DNA of 64,000 nucleotides from Muscardinus avellanarius (taxonomy: Eukaryota > Chordata > Mammalia > Rodentia > Gliridae): NCBI GenBank assembly GCA_963383645.1, contig OY726567.1, positions 72,252,947 through 72,316,946 of the forward strand, written 5' to 3'. Made by a program: the position numbers and the translations under genes. The notes beneath the pieces were generated by a model. The model saw only the letters and a list, made by a program, of their open reading frames with translations. It made no database searches and was not told where the DNA came from. The first letter of the stretch is position 1, and each line of letters starts with the position of its first letter. Below are positions 1-10,708 of the stretch, piece by piece.

Positions 1-58
1 GTAGAACACCCCTGGCTTCAATCCCCAGAACCAAAAAGAAACTAAAAACACAAAACAA
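1..58 (+). mobile_element. B1-dID SINE tail (cut by window edge)
   Basis: Only the dID end is present (gtagaacacccctggcttcaatccccag), followed by an A-rich tail. Confidence 0.7.
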
Positions 59-208
59 AAATGATATCATTGGAATTAACTAATGATGAACCTTCAAGAG
101 AAATCAGGATTGGAATTATTTGCTCTAAATTTTGGGAACAAAAATTAAAAAATTAATTTAGTGTTGGTTCTGAAAGCTGAGTGATGTTCAGCAAAGAAAA
201 ACTTGGGA

Positions 209-214
209 TTTATT
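209..214 (-). terminator. Candidate distal poly(A) signal of GNA12
   Basis: A second exact minus-strand AATAAA, followed by a U-rich GTTTTTCTTTG stretch suited to a downstream element. Using it would put an OLD SINE (416-588) in the mature 3'UTR. Confidence 0.3.
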
Positions 215-415
215 CTAGCTAATGTCCAGAGACTGAAGGTGTGCAACTCTCAGCCCAGGTCCTCCCCACGAAGCCAACTCGGGCCTGGGGTGAGGATGAG
301 TGCTGGCCCCGAGCCACTGTCCCCAGCAGTGCCTCCGTCCACGTGCCTGGTCAGTCAGTGCGTCCAAAGCCCAGCAGTCACCAGTCGTAACTAATCAGCT
401 TGCTTCTCTCTCCTG

Positions 416-588
416 AGGCACTGGGGATGGAACCCAGGGGCATTCTGCCTCTGAGCTGACCTTCAGCCTTACTTTTCAACTTTGAAACAGGGCCTCACTA
501 AGTTGCTGAGGCTGGTCTCAAATCTGTGATCCTCTTGTCTCAGCCTCCAAGCACCGGCATTACGGGCCTGTGCCACCACACCTGGCTC
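416..588 (-). mobile_element. B1-dID SINE, OLD
   Basis: Complete dimer lying between the two candidate poly(A) signals. It is the only SINE that could belong to the GNA12 mRNA, and it is in sense orientation. Confidence 0.85.
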
Positions 589-809
589 AACTTGCTTCAA
601 CATTCTTGATCTTGGAGTTAAAAATAACCTAAATTTTCTTTTATCAAGGAAGGAGGAAAATGGTAAGAATAAGAATTCTAGAGATCTCTATAGATTACAG
701 AATTATGATTTGAGGCCTTTGAAACAATTTCTCCCAAACAAGGGTTAAAAATATATTTCAGTAAAAACTTTACAGGTGTTCTATTGTAAACAGTATAACT
801 ATGAGGAAG

Positions 810-3000
810 GTGTCTTGTTTTGAGGAAGTTTATTGTTACATTTTTGCAAGAAGAGATGAGGCAAATACCTCCTGCTTCTCCAACATGGCAATTAAAAAAA
901 GGACAATAGTCAAGGGTAACAGTGAAATTAAAATAAAAAAATACAAAGGCCTAAGGTTCTGGAGACAAAAAATGACTACAATCTATGTGTAGAAAAGTTG
1001 TAAATGACTTCAGTTTAGCCTTGCAGATGGTTATCTTCTCCAATTACAACACTTCAGAGTGGGGCTGTCCTTCAAGGTGCCCCCCATCATTAGAAAGAGG
1101 CGGCTGGGCTGAGTGAGCCAGGGTGGGGCCAGGGTGCAGAGCCCGACTCCACCGTCCCACCTGCCTTCTGTTTGGCTGAACAAAACCACCTCTCTCACTA
1201 CTCACACGCTCCCAGGTTTGGAGGTGACGGGCACACACGTCCAGGGTACACTGGCACACTGCTGCGGCTGGCTGCAGCGATCCTGCTGGCCCGCCGGCTA
1301 CGGGGCAGCATCGGAACTTGACAGAGCCAGGGAGGGCACTGGCGTGGGGAGAAATGAGTGGCCGGCGTCCCCCGGGCTCTGCATCCTAACAGATGCATGA
1401 CTGCAGAACACCGATCCGGGCAAGGAGAGCTCACCGTGCCATGGACCAGGCCGCCCCACGCTGTGCCCAGCTGAGACTGCCCCGGGCCCATCCTGATGAG
1501 CCTGCTGAGGCTACTGGTTTCAACATGGCCATCGAAACTGCAGCGTTGAAGAGATAAAGGAAGTACAAAAAAGTCCTCAGTGACTTTTCCTTTCCAGCCA
1601 AAGAAAAGAGCCCAAACCCCAGCGGGCACTGACATAGCCCGTGAGCGCCAGGAAAGACCTGGAGCTGTCTCCTCATTAAAGCGAGGCGGTGACCCGGGTG
1701 ATTCAGGCTTTTCCTCCCTCTGCTTCTGGTTTAGCATCCGCCATGAGATTCACTATCCGGTGCTAAAACGGGCCAAGAGTGAGGCGCAGAAGGGACACGA
1801 GGGTCAGGAGCAGCATGACTTGCGGACAGGGACTCTGGATGTGCTGGGAGCCACAGCGACACTCCCAGCCGGCGTGCCCTTTGTTTTAAATGCTGGAGGA
1901 GCCCTTTCCACAGACTCACTTAGGAGACAAAGGCATGAGTGGCCGGAAGTAGGGTGAGGTGTTGTGGACAGCGAGAGACCTGGTGGGTGACAGGACAAGC
2001 TACCTGGGCCTAAGATGTGCGGCTCCTGTCAACACGCACAGCCTTCTGCAGGATCAGGAGCAGAGCTTGGCCCCAGTGCTACTTGCTCTGCGTGTACAGC
2101 CACAGAAGTGAGAGGCGGACGGCAGGCAGGCTGAGAGGCGTGCTGGGCGCAGGCTGGCTGTGCTGGGGCTGGCGCGGCGGCCTCTGCAGACCCGTGTCTC
2201 CAGGGCCTTTGGGCTTCCCGCTGCTGGGAAGTCCCGAGCAGCTGCAGCAATAATGAAGCCTGGCAAGGAGAAGCTCTCTTTTCCCCCAAACAAGGACACG
2301 CTACACGCTGCCAACTGGGGGGGTCACAAGATGACTCGGGAGTTAGATTGAGAAGCCATCTGCAAGGCCACTTGGTGGATGTGTTTTTGCCACTGGGCGG
2401 GAAAGGGAAAGGGTGAGAATTAAGCACCACTGTATGCACACAGGCGGGGCCACGGCTGCAGCTGATCCCGACCCCACTGACGAGGCCGAGCTGCCACAGG
2501 GTGTTAAGGCAAGGTCTCAGTTCCTGGCCTCGTCTTCTACAGGGGAGCGGGGCTCTCAGGACGTGAGCACAAGTTTTAAAGGCAGTGTGGTTGCTTGGGA
2601 GCTGGCCTCACCCTGAGCCGGGCTGCAGGGCCAGCTCGGGCGCTCTGGGCGAGGCAAAGCTTTCTGGTTGGCCTGTCTCAGGGAAGGTGAGCGGGGCAGA
2701 GAGGAAAGCCGCCGCAAGGCCCACTGGGTTTGTGTTTTTGTCGTTAGGGCGAGACCGCGAAAGTGCGCACAATCGTTGATTAAGTTGTGTCAGGAAAGGA
2801 ATAAGGTGTCTGTAAAAGGAAGGAAAGCTGTGTTAGGTATTACGGATTAACACCAAAGTGAGCACTTGGGTTTCAGTAGTTTCACTAGTCCCCAGATTCA
2901 GTAGCTAACATCACGTTCCCAAGTCCTCCTGCCTCCGGCTCCCGGCGCGGGGGCTGGACAGTGCGGCGGCGAGGCCCACCGCGGGCGGCCCGGGCTGCTC
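810..3000 (-). other. GNA12: GNA12 3' untranslated region (probable extent)
   Basis: Sequence directly after the TGA. It is unique, contains no SINE, is CpG- and GC-rich near the stop (about 2940-3000) and at 2080-2220, and becomes AT-rich towards 800-1000. A minus-strand AATAAA at 829-834 would end it near 810, giving about 2.2 kb. Open frames here (for example 1198-1737) show no protein-like features. The 3' end is inferred; RNA 3'-end data would settle it. Confidence 0.65.
829..834 (-). terminator. Candidate proximal poly(A) signal of GNA12
   Basis: Exact AATAAA on the minus strand (TTTATT on plus), 2.17 kb past the stop. A CA-containing stretch follows within 20 nt and U-rich sequence a little further on. 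It is the first canonical hexamer I found downstream of the stop codon. Confidence 0.45.
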
Positions 3001-3570
3001 TCACTGCAGCATGATGTCCTTCAGGTTCTCCTGCAGGATGGTGTCCTTGACGGCGTGGAACACGAAGCGGATATTCTCAGTGTCTATGGCGGTGGTGAAG
3101 TGGTGGAAGAGCGGCTTGCTGCGGTTCCGCCTCTTGCGGTCGAAACACTGGACCAGGTAGCGCTGCACGTCCTCCAGCCGGTGTGGGTCGCCCTTGAAGT
3201 CGGGGAAGTGCTTCTTGATGCTGACGGTCTTCACCTTCTCCACCAGGAGGTCCATCTTGTTGAGGAAGAGGATTATAGAGACATTGAAGAAGAGCTTGTT
3301 GTTGACTATGGTCTCAAAGATGTTCATGGACTCCACCAGCCGGTTGGTGCGCCTGTCCTCCATGAGCACCTGGTCGTACTCGCTGGAGGACACCATGAAC
3401 AGGATCGACGTGATCCCGTCGAAGCACTGGAACCACTTCTGGCGCTGGGACCGCTGGCCCCCCACATCCACCATCTTAAAGGGGATTTTTTTAATAACGA
3501 AGTCGTGTTCCACAATCCCCTTGGTGGCCTTCCTGGCCAGCAAGATGTCTTGCTTACTGGGGAAGTAGTT
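3001..3570 (-). CDS. GNA12: GNA12 exon 4, last coding exon: G protein alpha-12, residues 193-381 and stop
   Basis: The exon encodes the C-terminal half of the alpha subunit of heterotrimeric G12, the membrane-attached GTPase that couples receptors to RhoGEFs and Rho. It opens at NYFPSKQD after an acceptor reading tattttacag and ends DIMLQ then TGA (189 codons). Visible parts are switch I ARKATKG with catalytic Arg205 and Thr208, switch II DVGGQ with catalytic Gln231, the guanine-specificity motif NKMD at 296-299, a TTAIDT loop near 351-356 (the TCAT-equivalent) and the receptor-contacting C-terminal helix. The ending DIMLQ separates it from GNA13, which ends QLMLQ. An open frame continues past the acceptor to 3711, but that part is intron. 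Lys318 and Ile359 are rodent-like variants compared with the human protein as I recall it. No frameshift or stop is present, so this is a functional exon and not a retrocopy. Confidence 0.98.
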   Translation of the reverse strand, partial: NYFPSKQDILLARKATKGIVEHDFVIKKIPFKMVDVGGQRSQRQKWFQCFDGITSILFMVSSSEYDQVLMEDRRTNRLVESMNIFETIVNNKLFFNVSIILFLNKMDLLVEKVKTVSIKKHFPDFKGDPHRLEDVQRYLVQCFDRKRRNRSKPLFHHFTTAIDTENIRFVFHAVKDTILQENLKDIMLQ

Positions 3571-3895
3571 CTGTAAAATATAGGATGGGAGCCATTCAGG
3601 AGGGAGGGAGAGGACAGGAGAGAATGAGAACAAAAACATGGCAGAGACGGGGCGGGGAGGAGTCCACCAGGTTTGCAAGCAGTTGGACCAAACTCTACAG
3701 GCAGACTTCACTTGCAGAATTACACTCCTACTGTCAATAGAGAAGGACGAGGCCTCCTACCAAAATACACGAGGCGCACTGGGTGAGGGAGAGGGAGCAG
3801 CTCCTGAGTAGAACCTCACCCATTTCTCCTCCAGAAAATGGAGACATTTACCATCCTTTATTTGCTTCTGTACCGCAGGTGCCATTTATCTGCTT

Positions 3896-4073
3896 AGCAT
3901 TACTGGGGATTGAACCCAGGGGAGTTCTACCTCTGAGATATACTCCCAGCCCTATTTATATTTTTAGTTTGCAACAGGGTCTCACTAAGTTGCTGAGGCT
4001 AGCTTTGAACCTGTGTTCCTATCTCAGCCTCCCAGGTACTGGGATTATAGGCATGCGCCAACATGCGTGGCTA
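3896..4073 (-). mobile_element. B1-dID SINE, OLD, in intron 3
   Basis: Tail gaacccaggggagttctacc, then linker and head gattataggcatgcgccaacatgcgtggct, read in reverse. Diverged. Confidence 0.85.
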
Positions 4074-4132
4074 GCCATAGATGTCTTTTATTTTTCTAAT
4101 TTCCAGAACATGCACATTCCAAAACCTTATAA

Positions 4133-4349
4133 TTTTTTTTTGGGGGGGCCATACTAGGGATTGAACCCAGGGACATTCTACCTTGGAGCTACATCTCTAG
4201 TCCTATTTTTTATTCTTAATTTTAAATCAGGGTCTCAGTAAATTGCAGAAGGACTCACTAAGTAGCTGAGGCTGGCCTTGAACTTGGGATCCTCCTGTTT
4301 CAGCCTCCCAGGCACTGGAATTACAAAGTGTGTGCCACCAAACCTGGCT
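4133..4349 (-). mobile_element. B1-dID SINE, OLD, in intron 3
   Basis: Begins with a T/G run, contains gggacattctaccttgg, and ends at the head caccaaacctggctt. Confidence 0.85.
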
Positions 4350-4361
4350 TTCTAAATTATT

Positions 4362-4377
4362 ATTATTATTATTATTA

Positions 4378-4413
<36 letters not shown>

Positions 4414-4607
4414 TTTTGGCAGTACTTGGGATGGAACCCAGGGGCATTCTACCTTCCAGCTACACCACCAGGCCTATTTTTATTCTTTATTTGGAAACAG
4501 GGTCTCACTGAGTTGGGAAGGGCCTCACTAAGTAGCTGAGGAACTGCGATCCTCCTGTCTCAGCCTCCAGAATGCTGGGATTACAAGCGTGCGCCACTAC
4601 GCCCAGC
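4362..4607 (-). mobile_element. B1-dID SINE, type A, with (ATT)n tail
   Basis: Flanked by an 11-bp TSD TCTAAATTATT (4351-4361 and 4608-4618). The poly(A) tail has become an ATT microsatellite at 4362-4413. It inserted exactly beside the previous SINE's head. Confidence 0.9.
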
Positions 4608-4619
4608 TCTAAATTATTC

Positions 4620-5016
4620 TTGATGAAAGAGTGGGGCGATGGATCTGCCCCTGGGGGTGGGAGCAGGACTCGTGAGGCAGGACTGGCTGAGCGATGGCTG
4701 CTGCCTCCCCCTGGGGTTTTGTATCTCACTTGCTTTTGTATATGCTTGAATTTCCCTAAGAGCCAGTCACAGGAAATCCTTTGACTGCAAGTCCCCTCAT
4801 GGTGACCACGGCAAAGTATTCTTTCAATTTCTTCTCCTTGCCTGGGACAGAGCGTAGCTCCGAGCTAGAGCACAGCGTTGCAGTGCTGCACACGGTAACC
4901 GGAGCACAGAGAGCTGCCGGGGCGCATGGCCAGGGCCCCTGTGACCAGCTTGCTTCGGGCCCCACACAACTGTTTCCCAGCCCCGGGCTGCAGATTCCTG
5001 CGGGGTGGCTGCTTAC
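4620..5016. other. Unique intron 3 stretch next to exon 3
   Basis: No repeat or exon recognised. It contains the donor side of exon 3 and GC-rich sequence at 4880-5000. Confidence 0.5.
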
Positions 5017-5067
5017 CAGCTGGCCAATGCGGTCCAAGTTGTCCAGGAAGTACTTCACTGATTCACC
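5017..5067 (-). CDS. GNA12: GNA12 exon 3, residues 176-192 (51 nt)
   Basis: A very short exon coding GESVKYFLDNLDRIGQL, the end of the helical domain and the linker leading into switch I. It is bounded by an acceptor reading cttgtgacag and a donor reading gtaagc. It has 17 whole codons with both edges between codons, so it joins exon 2 (ending EFQL) and exon 4 (starting NYFP) without a split codon. The peptide matches G-alpha-12 exactly as I know it. An OLD '-' SINE starts 155 bp away on the intron 2 side. Confidence 0.97.
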
Positions 5068-5221
5068 CTGTCACAAGAAAAACATTCATGGTTTAGTCTC
5101 AACGGAGGAACTCCAAGTCACAAGAAAAAGGACACAGAGTGCACATGCAATATTTAAAGTTAGAAAGCCATAGTATTTATTTTTAGTACTGGATCTAAAG
5201 GGCTAACTACCAGATCACAGG

Positions 5222-5390
5222 GCACTGGGGATTGAATCCAGGAGAGATTTGCCTCCAAGCTATACCCCCTAGCCCTTTCCATTTTGAAACAGAGTCTTGT
5301 TAAGTTGCTGAGGCTGATCTTGAGCCTGTGATCCTCCTGCCTCAGCCTCCTAAGTGCTAAGATTACAGATATGAGCCACCATGCCTGGCG
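5222..5390 (-). mobile_element. B1-dID SINE, OLD, near exon 3
   Basis: Sense to the gene. It has the tail gaatccaggagagatttgcc and the head gagccaccatgcctggc. Confidence 0.85.
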
Positions 5391-5924
5391 AAAATCATGC
5401 AATGTTTAAAACAACTGTTTCTGCAGGGTGCTTGGCGGGTGCTGGCCTGCTCCAGGACCCTAGAACTCGGCTCCAGCATGTAGTTTTGCTTCTGACAAAC
5501 GCGGCCCACAGGACCCTAGCCATTGTTCCTAAAGTGGTAAATCCTGGAGAGGAGGGCAAAGACAAAACATTTTCCTGTCTCTGGAAGCATTCCACGATGA
5601 CGTCACTACTTGTGACTGAGTTACTGCACAGGGCTGGAGAACTCTGCCTGGATTCTGCAGTGGACTGAGAAGCCCTTCTCTGGACGGAGGACGGACAGAG
5701 CCACGATCCACAGCCAGGGGACTTTCGGATGCTCGCCAGCCTGCTGAAGGAGTGGCCAGCGATGGGCTTCATGGCACCTGCAGGGCAGGAGGGGCCTGGG
5801 ATATTCAAATACTGGCTTAGAAAAACCAGTGCTGGAAACTACCCCCCCTTCTCTGAGTAAAACCTTTCTCTGAGTACCAATGAGGCAGGGCCTGGTGCTG
5901 CCAGCTGCCCTCCCTTCGGTTGTT
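5391..5924. other. Unique intron 2 stretch
   Basis: Low-repeat sequence in which I recognise neither a gene nor a transposon. Confidence 0.5.
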
Positions 5925-6420
5925 TTTTTTGGTACTGGGGCTTGAATCCAGAAGCATTCTACTTCTGAGCTATACTCTCAGTCCTATTTGATTTTTTTAA
6001 TTTTAATTTTTTATTTTTTTGGAGTACTGAATAGAACCCAGTCCAGCTATACCCTCAGCCCTATTTTTTTATTTGTTATTTTGAAACAGAGTCTGAGTTG
6101 CAAAGGGCCTAAGTAGCTGAGGCTATCCACAAACTGTAATCCTCCTAAGCCTCGAAAATGCTGGGATTACAAGAGTGAGCCTCCACGCCCAGATTAATTT
6201 TTTTAATTTTGAAACAGGGTTTTACTAAGTTGCGGAGGCCCCTGCACCTCCTGTCTTGGCTTCCCAAATACTGGGGTTACAGGTGTGCGCCTCCACACCC
6301 AGCTAAAATTTTTTATATTGAAACAGGGTCTTGCTATGTTGCTAAGCATGGCCTCAAATCTGTGATCCTGTCTCAGCCTCCCAGGTACTGGAATTACAGG
6401 CATGTGTCACCACGCCAGCT
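5925..6420 (-). mobile_element. Cluster of OLD SINEs: two dID tails and three B1 heads
   Basis: 5925-5995 is a dID tail alone. 5996-6197 is a B1-dID. 6198-6302 and 6303-6420 are B1 heads without tails, each with its own gaaacagggt...cctcccaa...ccaccacgcc series. This is a compound array in one orientation. Confidence 0.8.
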
Positions 6421-7289
6421 CTTCCTTGGGCTTTGTGGAAGACACCCTGGGAAAGCTCAGGTCACCGTGTACTTTCTCACAAGGTGTAAAGAGGCGAGGT
6501 CACACACATGTGCCAGTTGGCATTCTAGATTTTTAAGGAGGAAAGACCACTGGGAAGATGCCAGAGTATAGCTTGTGACTTCAAAAGAAAAGGTTGGGGA
6601 GTGATGGGAGCCATCAGCTCCCTAGTTCGCTTCTTTTGCTCCCTTGTCCCAGATAGACAAAAGGAGAAGAGAAATTTCCCTAGTTGCAGAGCCAACTTTT
6701 CCGCTCCGGAATGGCAGCCTTGAGGATGGTTCCAAGGGGAATATTTTCTTTAAGGGGAACATTTCTGCCACTGTAGCATGAATGACCGTCAGCAAGGTGA
6801 TTTCTCTCCTTGCATTCGGGTGCTGAGCACAGGCTGCTCTGGTGCCGGCTCAGGAGTGGGAGGCATCCGTGAGCCCATGGGCATCCAGCCTGCCCCGGCG
6901 CTGTGGACGAGGAGGCCGTGGTTTGGACGGAGTGAGACAGCTCGGTCCTTCCTGCGGCCACGCTGTCTGCACACCTGCCTCTCCCACGTTCAACAGGAAG
7001 CAACTGACGGCGGGAAGTTTGCCGGAGCACTTGTGCACCTGATGGGCACAGCTTCCTTCCCTGTCACCTTCTCTCCTTCCTGCTTCTTGCACACAGTGCC
7101 AGCAACTCACGCTGGGCCGTGGCACCAGCGGAAGGAAAGTGGTTCTGCTCTCCCGGTGGGACTGCAGCTGGCTGGCAGAGTCCAGCAACACAAACACCGC
7201 AGCTGGCTGCCTCGTTGCCACGAGATGCGGGCATGTGGGCGCACGCGCTCTGCCCCAGTGGCACAGGGAGAAGCACCTCAGAGACACAA
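6421..7289. other. Unique intron 2 stretch, GC-rich
   Basis: No repeat recognised. Open frames on both strands (for example 6778-7407) run on into a SINE and have no recognisable domain. Confidence 0.5.
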
Positions 7290-7442
7290 TCGGGATGGAC
7301 CCAAACTCCCAGGACTTGGGAGGCAGAGGCAGGAGGAGCGCAGGTTCAAGGTTGGCCTCAGCAACTTGGTGAGATCCTGCTTTAAAATAAAAAGGGCTGG
7401 GGTATAGCTGAGAGACAGAATGTCCCTGGTGGTTCAATCCTC

Positions 7443-7495
<53 letters not shown>

Positions 7496-7580
7496 ATATA
7501 GCTCAATGGTGAGTCCTAATGGGTTCAACTCCCAGTACCATCACCCGAAAAACAAACAAACAAACAAAAAACAAAAAAAA
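7290..7580 (+). mobile_element. B1-dID SINE with internal (CA)n, plus extra dID tail
   Basis: The dimer at 7290-7442 ends in a CA repeat. A second, partial dID tail with caactcccagtacc and an A-rich end follows at 7495-7580. Confidence 0.8.
7446..7493. repeat. (CA)24 microsatellite
   Basis: Pure CA run between two dID tails. It probably arose in the SINE tail. Confidence 0.95.
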
Positions 7581-7585
7581 AAACT

Positions 7586-7792
7586 TTTTTTTTTTTTTTT
7601 TTTGGTGGTACTGGCGATGGAACTCAGGGGCATTCTACCTCTGAGCAATACCCCTAGCCCTATTTTTTATTCTTTATTTCGAAACAGGGTCTCACTGACT
7701 TGCAAAGGGCCTCACTAAGTAACTGAAGCTGGTTTCCAACCTGCGTGATCCTCCTGTCTCAGCCTCCCAAATGCTGGGCACCATGCCTGGCC
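7586..7792 (-). mobile_element. B1-dID SINE
   Basis: Starts with T19 and contains ggaactcaggggcattctacc. The head is slightly truncated (gggcaccatgcctggcc). Confidence 0.85.
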
Positions 7793-8197
7793 TAAAAAAA
7801 TCTGTTATCATGTGTCCATTCCCAGTATAATGAAATAAATTTTACTTTGGTATTTTGATCCCCTGCCCCAACAGCCTTGCTGAACTGACTGGTCTGTACC
7901 TTCACAGTGGGCTCCTTGGGATTTCCTAAGCCATGTATGGGCACACAGAACAATTTGATTTCCCCTTTTCTGAAATGCATGCCTTACATATCCAATAAGG
8001 TTCAGGCCCTCACACCTGACCTTTCCTTTATAAATGTGAAAATTCCTTCATTGAAACTACAAAAATAAATAAAAACAAATCCCCAAATAACTGGAGATAT
8101 ACGCCACATTCTTAAAATAAAAAAGTCAATACTGGCAAGGTATCAACTCCTCCAACATTGATCCACAGACCCAGTACATCCCCAAGCAAAATCATAG
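7793..8197. other. Unique intron 2 stretch
   Basis: AT-rich, no gene seen. Confidence 0.4.
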
Positions 8198-8402
8198 TTT
8201 TTTTTGTGGTACTAGGGATTGAACTCAGGGGCATTATATCTCCAAGCTATACCCCTAGCCCTATTTTATATTCTTTATTTTTGAAACAAGGTCTCACTCA
8301 GTTGTAGAGGATCTAAGTAGCTGAGGCTGTCCATGAACCTGCGATCCTCCTTTCTCAGCCTCCCAAGCACTGCAATTACACATGTGCGCCACCATGTTCT
8401 GC
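8198..8402 (-). mobile_element. B1-dID SINE, OLD
   Basis: T-run, then gaactcaggggcattatatc, ending at the head cgccaccatgttctgcc. Confidence 0.85.
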
Positions 8403-8454
8403 CACAGTGGGCACTCTTTTAAAACAAGCTGTCGAGCTTGTGTTTAAATGTATC

Positions 8455-8802
8455 TTTGTGCTTGGCACTGTGGGGGAATCCCTGTAATCCCAGTACTTGG
8501 GAGGCTGAGACCTTCTTTCAAAATAAAAAAATGAAAAGGAGCTGGGGCATACCCCAGCATTTGGGAGGCTGAGACAGGAGGATTGTGGTTCAAGGACAGC
8601 CTCCGCTACTTAGTGAGGTCCTTTGCAACACAGTGAGACCCTGTTTCAAAATAAATAATGAATAAAAAATAGGGCTGGGGGTGTAGCTTGGAGGTAGAAT
8701 GCCCCTGGGTTCCATCCCAAGTGCCACAAAAAGGGGGGGGGGCAGGGAGGGGTGTAGCTTGGAGGTAGAATGTCCCTGGGTTCAATCCCTTGTACCAAGC
8801 AT
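8455..8802 (+). mobile_element. Compound SINE: B1 fragment, type A B1-dID, extra dID tail
   Basis: Truncated head at 8459-8540, full type A dimer at 8541-8727, a G-run with a repeated dID tail (ggaggtagaatgtccctggg) at 8747-8800. The second tail lacks its own head. Confidence 0.8.
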
Positions 8803-9507
8803 AAACATAAATAAGCAGATAAAAATCAGAATGTATCTTTTTAGAACTCAATTTTGTAAAAGAATACAGTTTTTATAACGCCTGATCTTAAGACGTGCTA
8901 TGAAGTGACAGTGGAGGAGTTTAGCACTGGCAGAAGACCAACTGGAGAGAAACATGTTCAGGAATTGGTTCACATATCTACGGCCCACTGAGTTTTGACA
9001 AGTGGCCAGGGCAGCTCAACAGGGAAAGGAAACGACACAGAAACACTGGACATCTGTACTGAGGGGCACCAGCAGAAGGACACACACAGATGAAAGCAAA
9101 GTAAATCCCAGACCTAAACACACAAACTCAACTATGGGCAGTTTCTGTAACTTTCAGTTCAGAAAAGACTTCTGTGCCATCAGAATCCTCAGCGGCCTCA
9201 AGGACTTGTCCCTGTGGGCGGCGTCTCCCTGGAGCGCGGAGTGCCTGCGAGCCTGATGCCGCCTTGACCTTGAAAGGTCTTGGGTGACCGCCCTCGTGGA
9301 CCAGGACGCGCCCACTCGTGGCCAAGCGGAGGTGACCACTGCCGGCCCCAGGTTCAGAGGACGACCGGTGCTGTTTACCCACTTAAAAGAGCACCACAGA
9401 GACCGAACACGAGTGGTTATGTCCACCGTATTCGTGACACCTGATGAACTAAAAGGATGAGTCAATACAATGTTTACGCTGTATTTAAGTGAAGTTGAAA
9501 ATTAGGC
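8803..9507. other. Unique intron 2 stretch
   Basis: No repeat recognised. A CpG-enriched patch lies at about 9190-9320. No gene-like frame. Confidence 0.45.
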
Positions 9508-9690
9508 AAAACTACTCGTGAGGCTGAGGACTGCAGGCTCACCGCCAGCCTCAGCTACTTAGTGAGGCTCCCTGCAACTTAGTGAGACCCTGTTTCCAAA
9601 TAAAATATAAAATAGGCCTGGGCATGTAGCCCGAAGGTAGGAGGCCCCTGGATTCCACCCCCAGTACACAGCAAAACAAAGAACAACAAA
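9508..9690 (+). mobile_element. B1-dID SINE, 5' truncated
   Basis: Starts inside the head at ctactcgtgaggctgagg. It has the tttccaaataaaatataaaatag linker of type C. Confidence 0.8.
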
Positions 9691-9723
9691 AAATGGGCAA
9701 AACTAAACAAAATGCTTGTTATA

Positions 9724-10015
9724 AAAATGAGCACACCCCTGTACTTGGGAGGCTGAGCCAGGAAGATTTTAGGCTCAAAGCCAGCCTCAGCAACATAGTG
9801 AGACCCTCAGCAACTTAGCAAGACTCTATTTCAAAATAAAATAAGAAGCCGAGTGTGGTGGCGCACGCTTGTGATCCCAGCATTCGGGAGGCTGAGACCG
9901 GAGGATCGCGGTTCATGGACAGCTCAGCTACTTAGTGAGGCCCTTTGCAATTCAGTGAGACCCTGTTTCCAAATAAAGAATAAAAAACAGGGCTGGAGGT
10001 GTCCTAAGGGCCTCC
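9724..10015 (+). mobile_element. B1 head, then type A B1-dID with broken tail
   Basis: 9724-9848 is a head only. 9849-10015 is type A (cattcgggaggctgagaccgg, gcggttcatggacagc), and its tail stops at ggctggaggtgtcc. Confidence 0.8.
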
Positions 10016-10284
10016 GTCACGAACTCAACTGCTCCTCGTGATACCAAGGCAGTGCACTGTCACTGGGCGCCTTACCAGGGCTGCCTGGTTCCTCAGTGGG
10101 TCCTCAGCGTGCTGTTTAGTTACACACAGGGGTGAATACATAAGTGAAAGCAAAGGACTGGTCACCCCAAACCACAACAGCAGTTCCATTGGGGGTGGTC
10201 ACGGACACGGGGGCTCATAATTCCTGGTGATGTTCCTAATCTGAGTGGGAGGCACACTGGGGTGTTTGGCTATAGTTTATTTTT

Positions 10285-10708
10285 ATTTTTTGGTACTGGG
10301 TCCTGGGGATTAAACTGAGGGGCATTCTACCACAAAGCTATACCCCACCCCTTTTTAGGTTTGAATTTTGTGTGTTTTTTTTTTTTTTTGTGGTACTGGG
10401 GGTGGAACCCAGAGGCATTCTACCTCTGGGCTATACTCCCAGATCTATTTTATATTTTTATTTGGAGACAGGGTCTCACTAAGCTGCTGAGAGCCTCACT
10501 AAGTAGCTGAGGATGGCTTCGAACCTGTGCAATCCTCCCGTCTCAGCCTCCCAAGCGCGGGGATTACAAGCCTGCGCCACCACACCCGGCTTAGGTTTGA
10601 ATTTTGAAACAAGGTCTGAGTAGCTGAGGCTGGCCTTGAACCCGATATCCTCCTCCTGTCTCAGCCCCCCAAGTACAGGGATTACAGGCATGCACCACTG
10701 AGCCAGCA
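10285..10708 (-). mobile_element. OLD B1-dID SINE split by a later SINE
   Basis: The dID tail is at 10285-10370 and the B1 head at 10591-10708. The interruption is the type C copy at 10371-10590. Confidence 0.9.
10371..10590 (-). mobile_element. B1-dID SINE, type C, inside the previous one
   Basis: Perfect 16-bp TSD TTAGGTTTGAATTTTG at 10355-10370 and 10591-10606. T16 run, then a type C head with agcgcggggattacaag. Confidence 0.95.

Larger units (their letters stand above)
3571..5016 (-). other. GNA12: GNA12 intron 3 (1446 bp)
   Basis: A GT-AG intron between exons 3 and 4, with donor gtaagc and acceptor tattttacag. Nearly half is three '-' SINEs at 3896-4607. The flanks next to the exons (3571-3890 and 4620-5016) look unique. 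Confidence 0.95.

Noticed and set aside
1198..1737. 179-codon minus-strand frame in the 3'UTR
   Set aside because: Lies after the GNA12 stop in GC-rich UTR, has no recognisable domain, and overlaps other open frames on both strands.
3055..3576. 173-codon plus-strand open frame opposite GNA12 exon 4
   Set aside because: It is the exact antisense of a strongly conserved coding exon. The frame is a side effect of that exon's codon use and has no features of its own.
3571..3711. Upstream extension of the exon 4 frame
   Set aside because: Reads across the acceptor tattttacag into intron. GNA12 homology begins exactly at NYFPSKQ.
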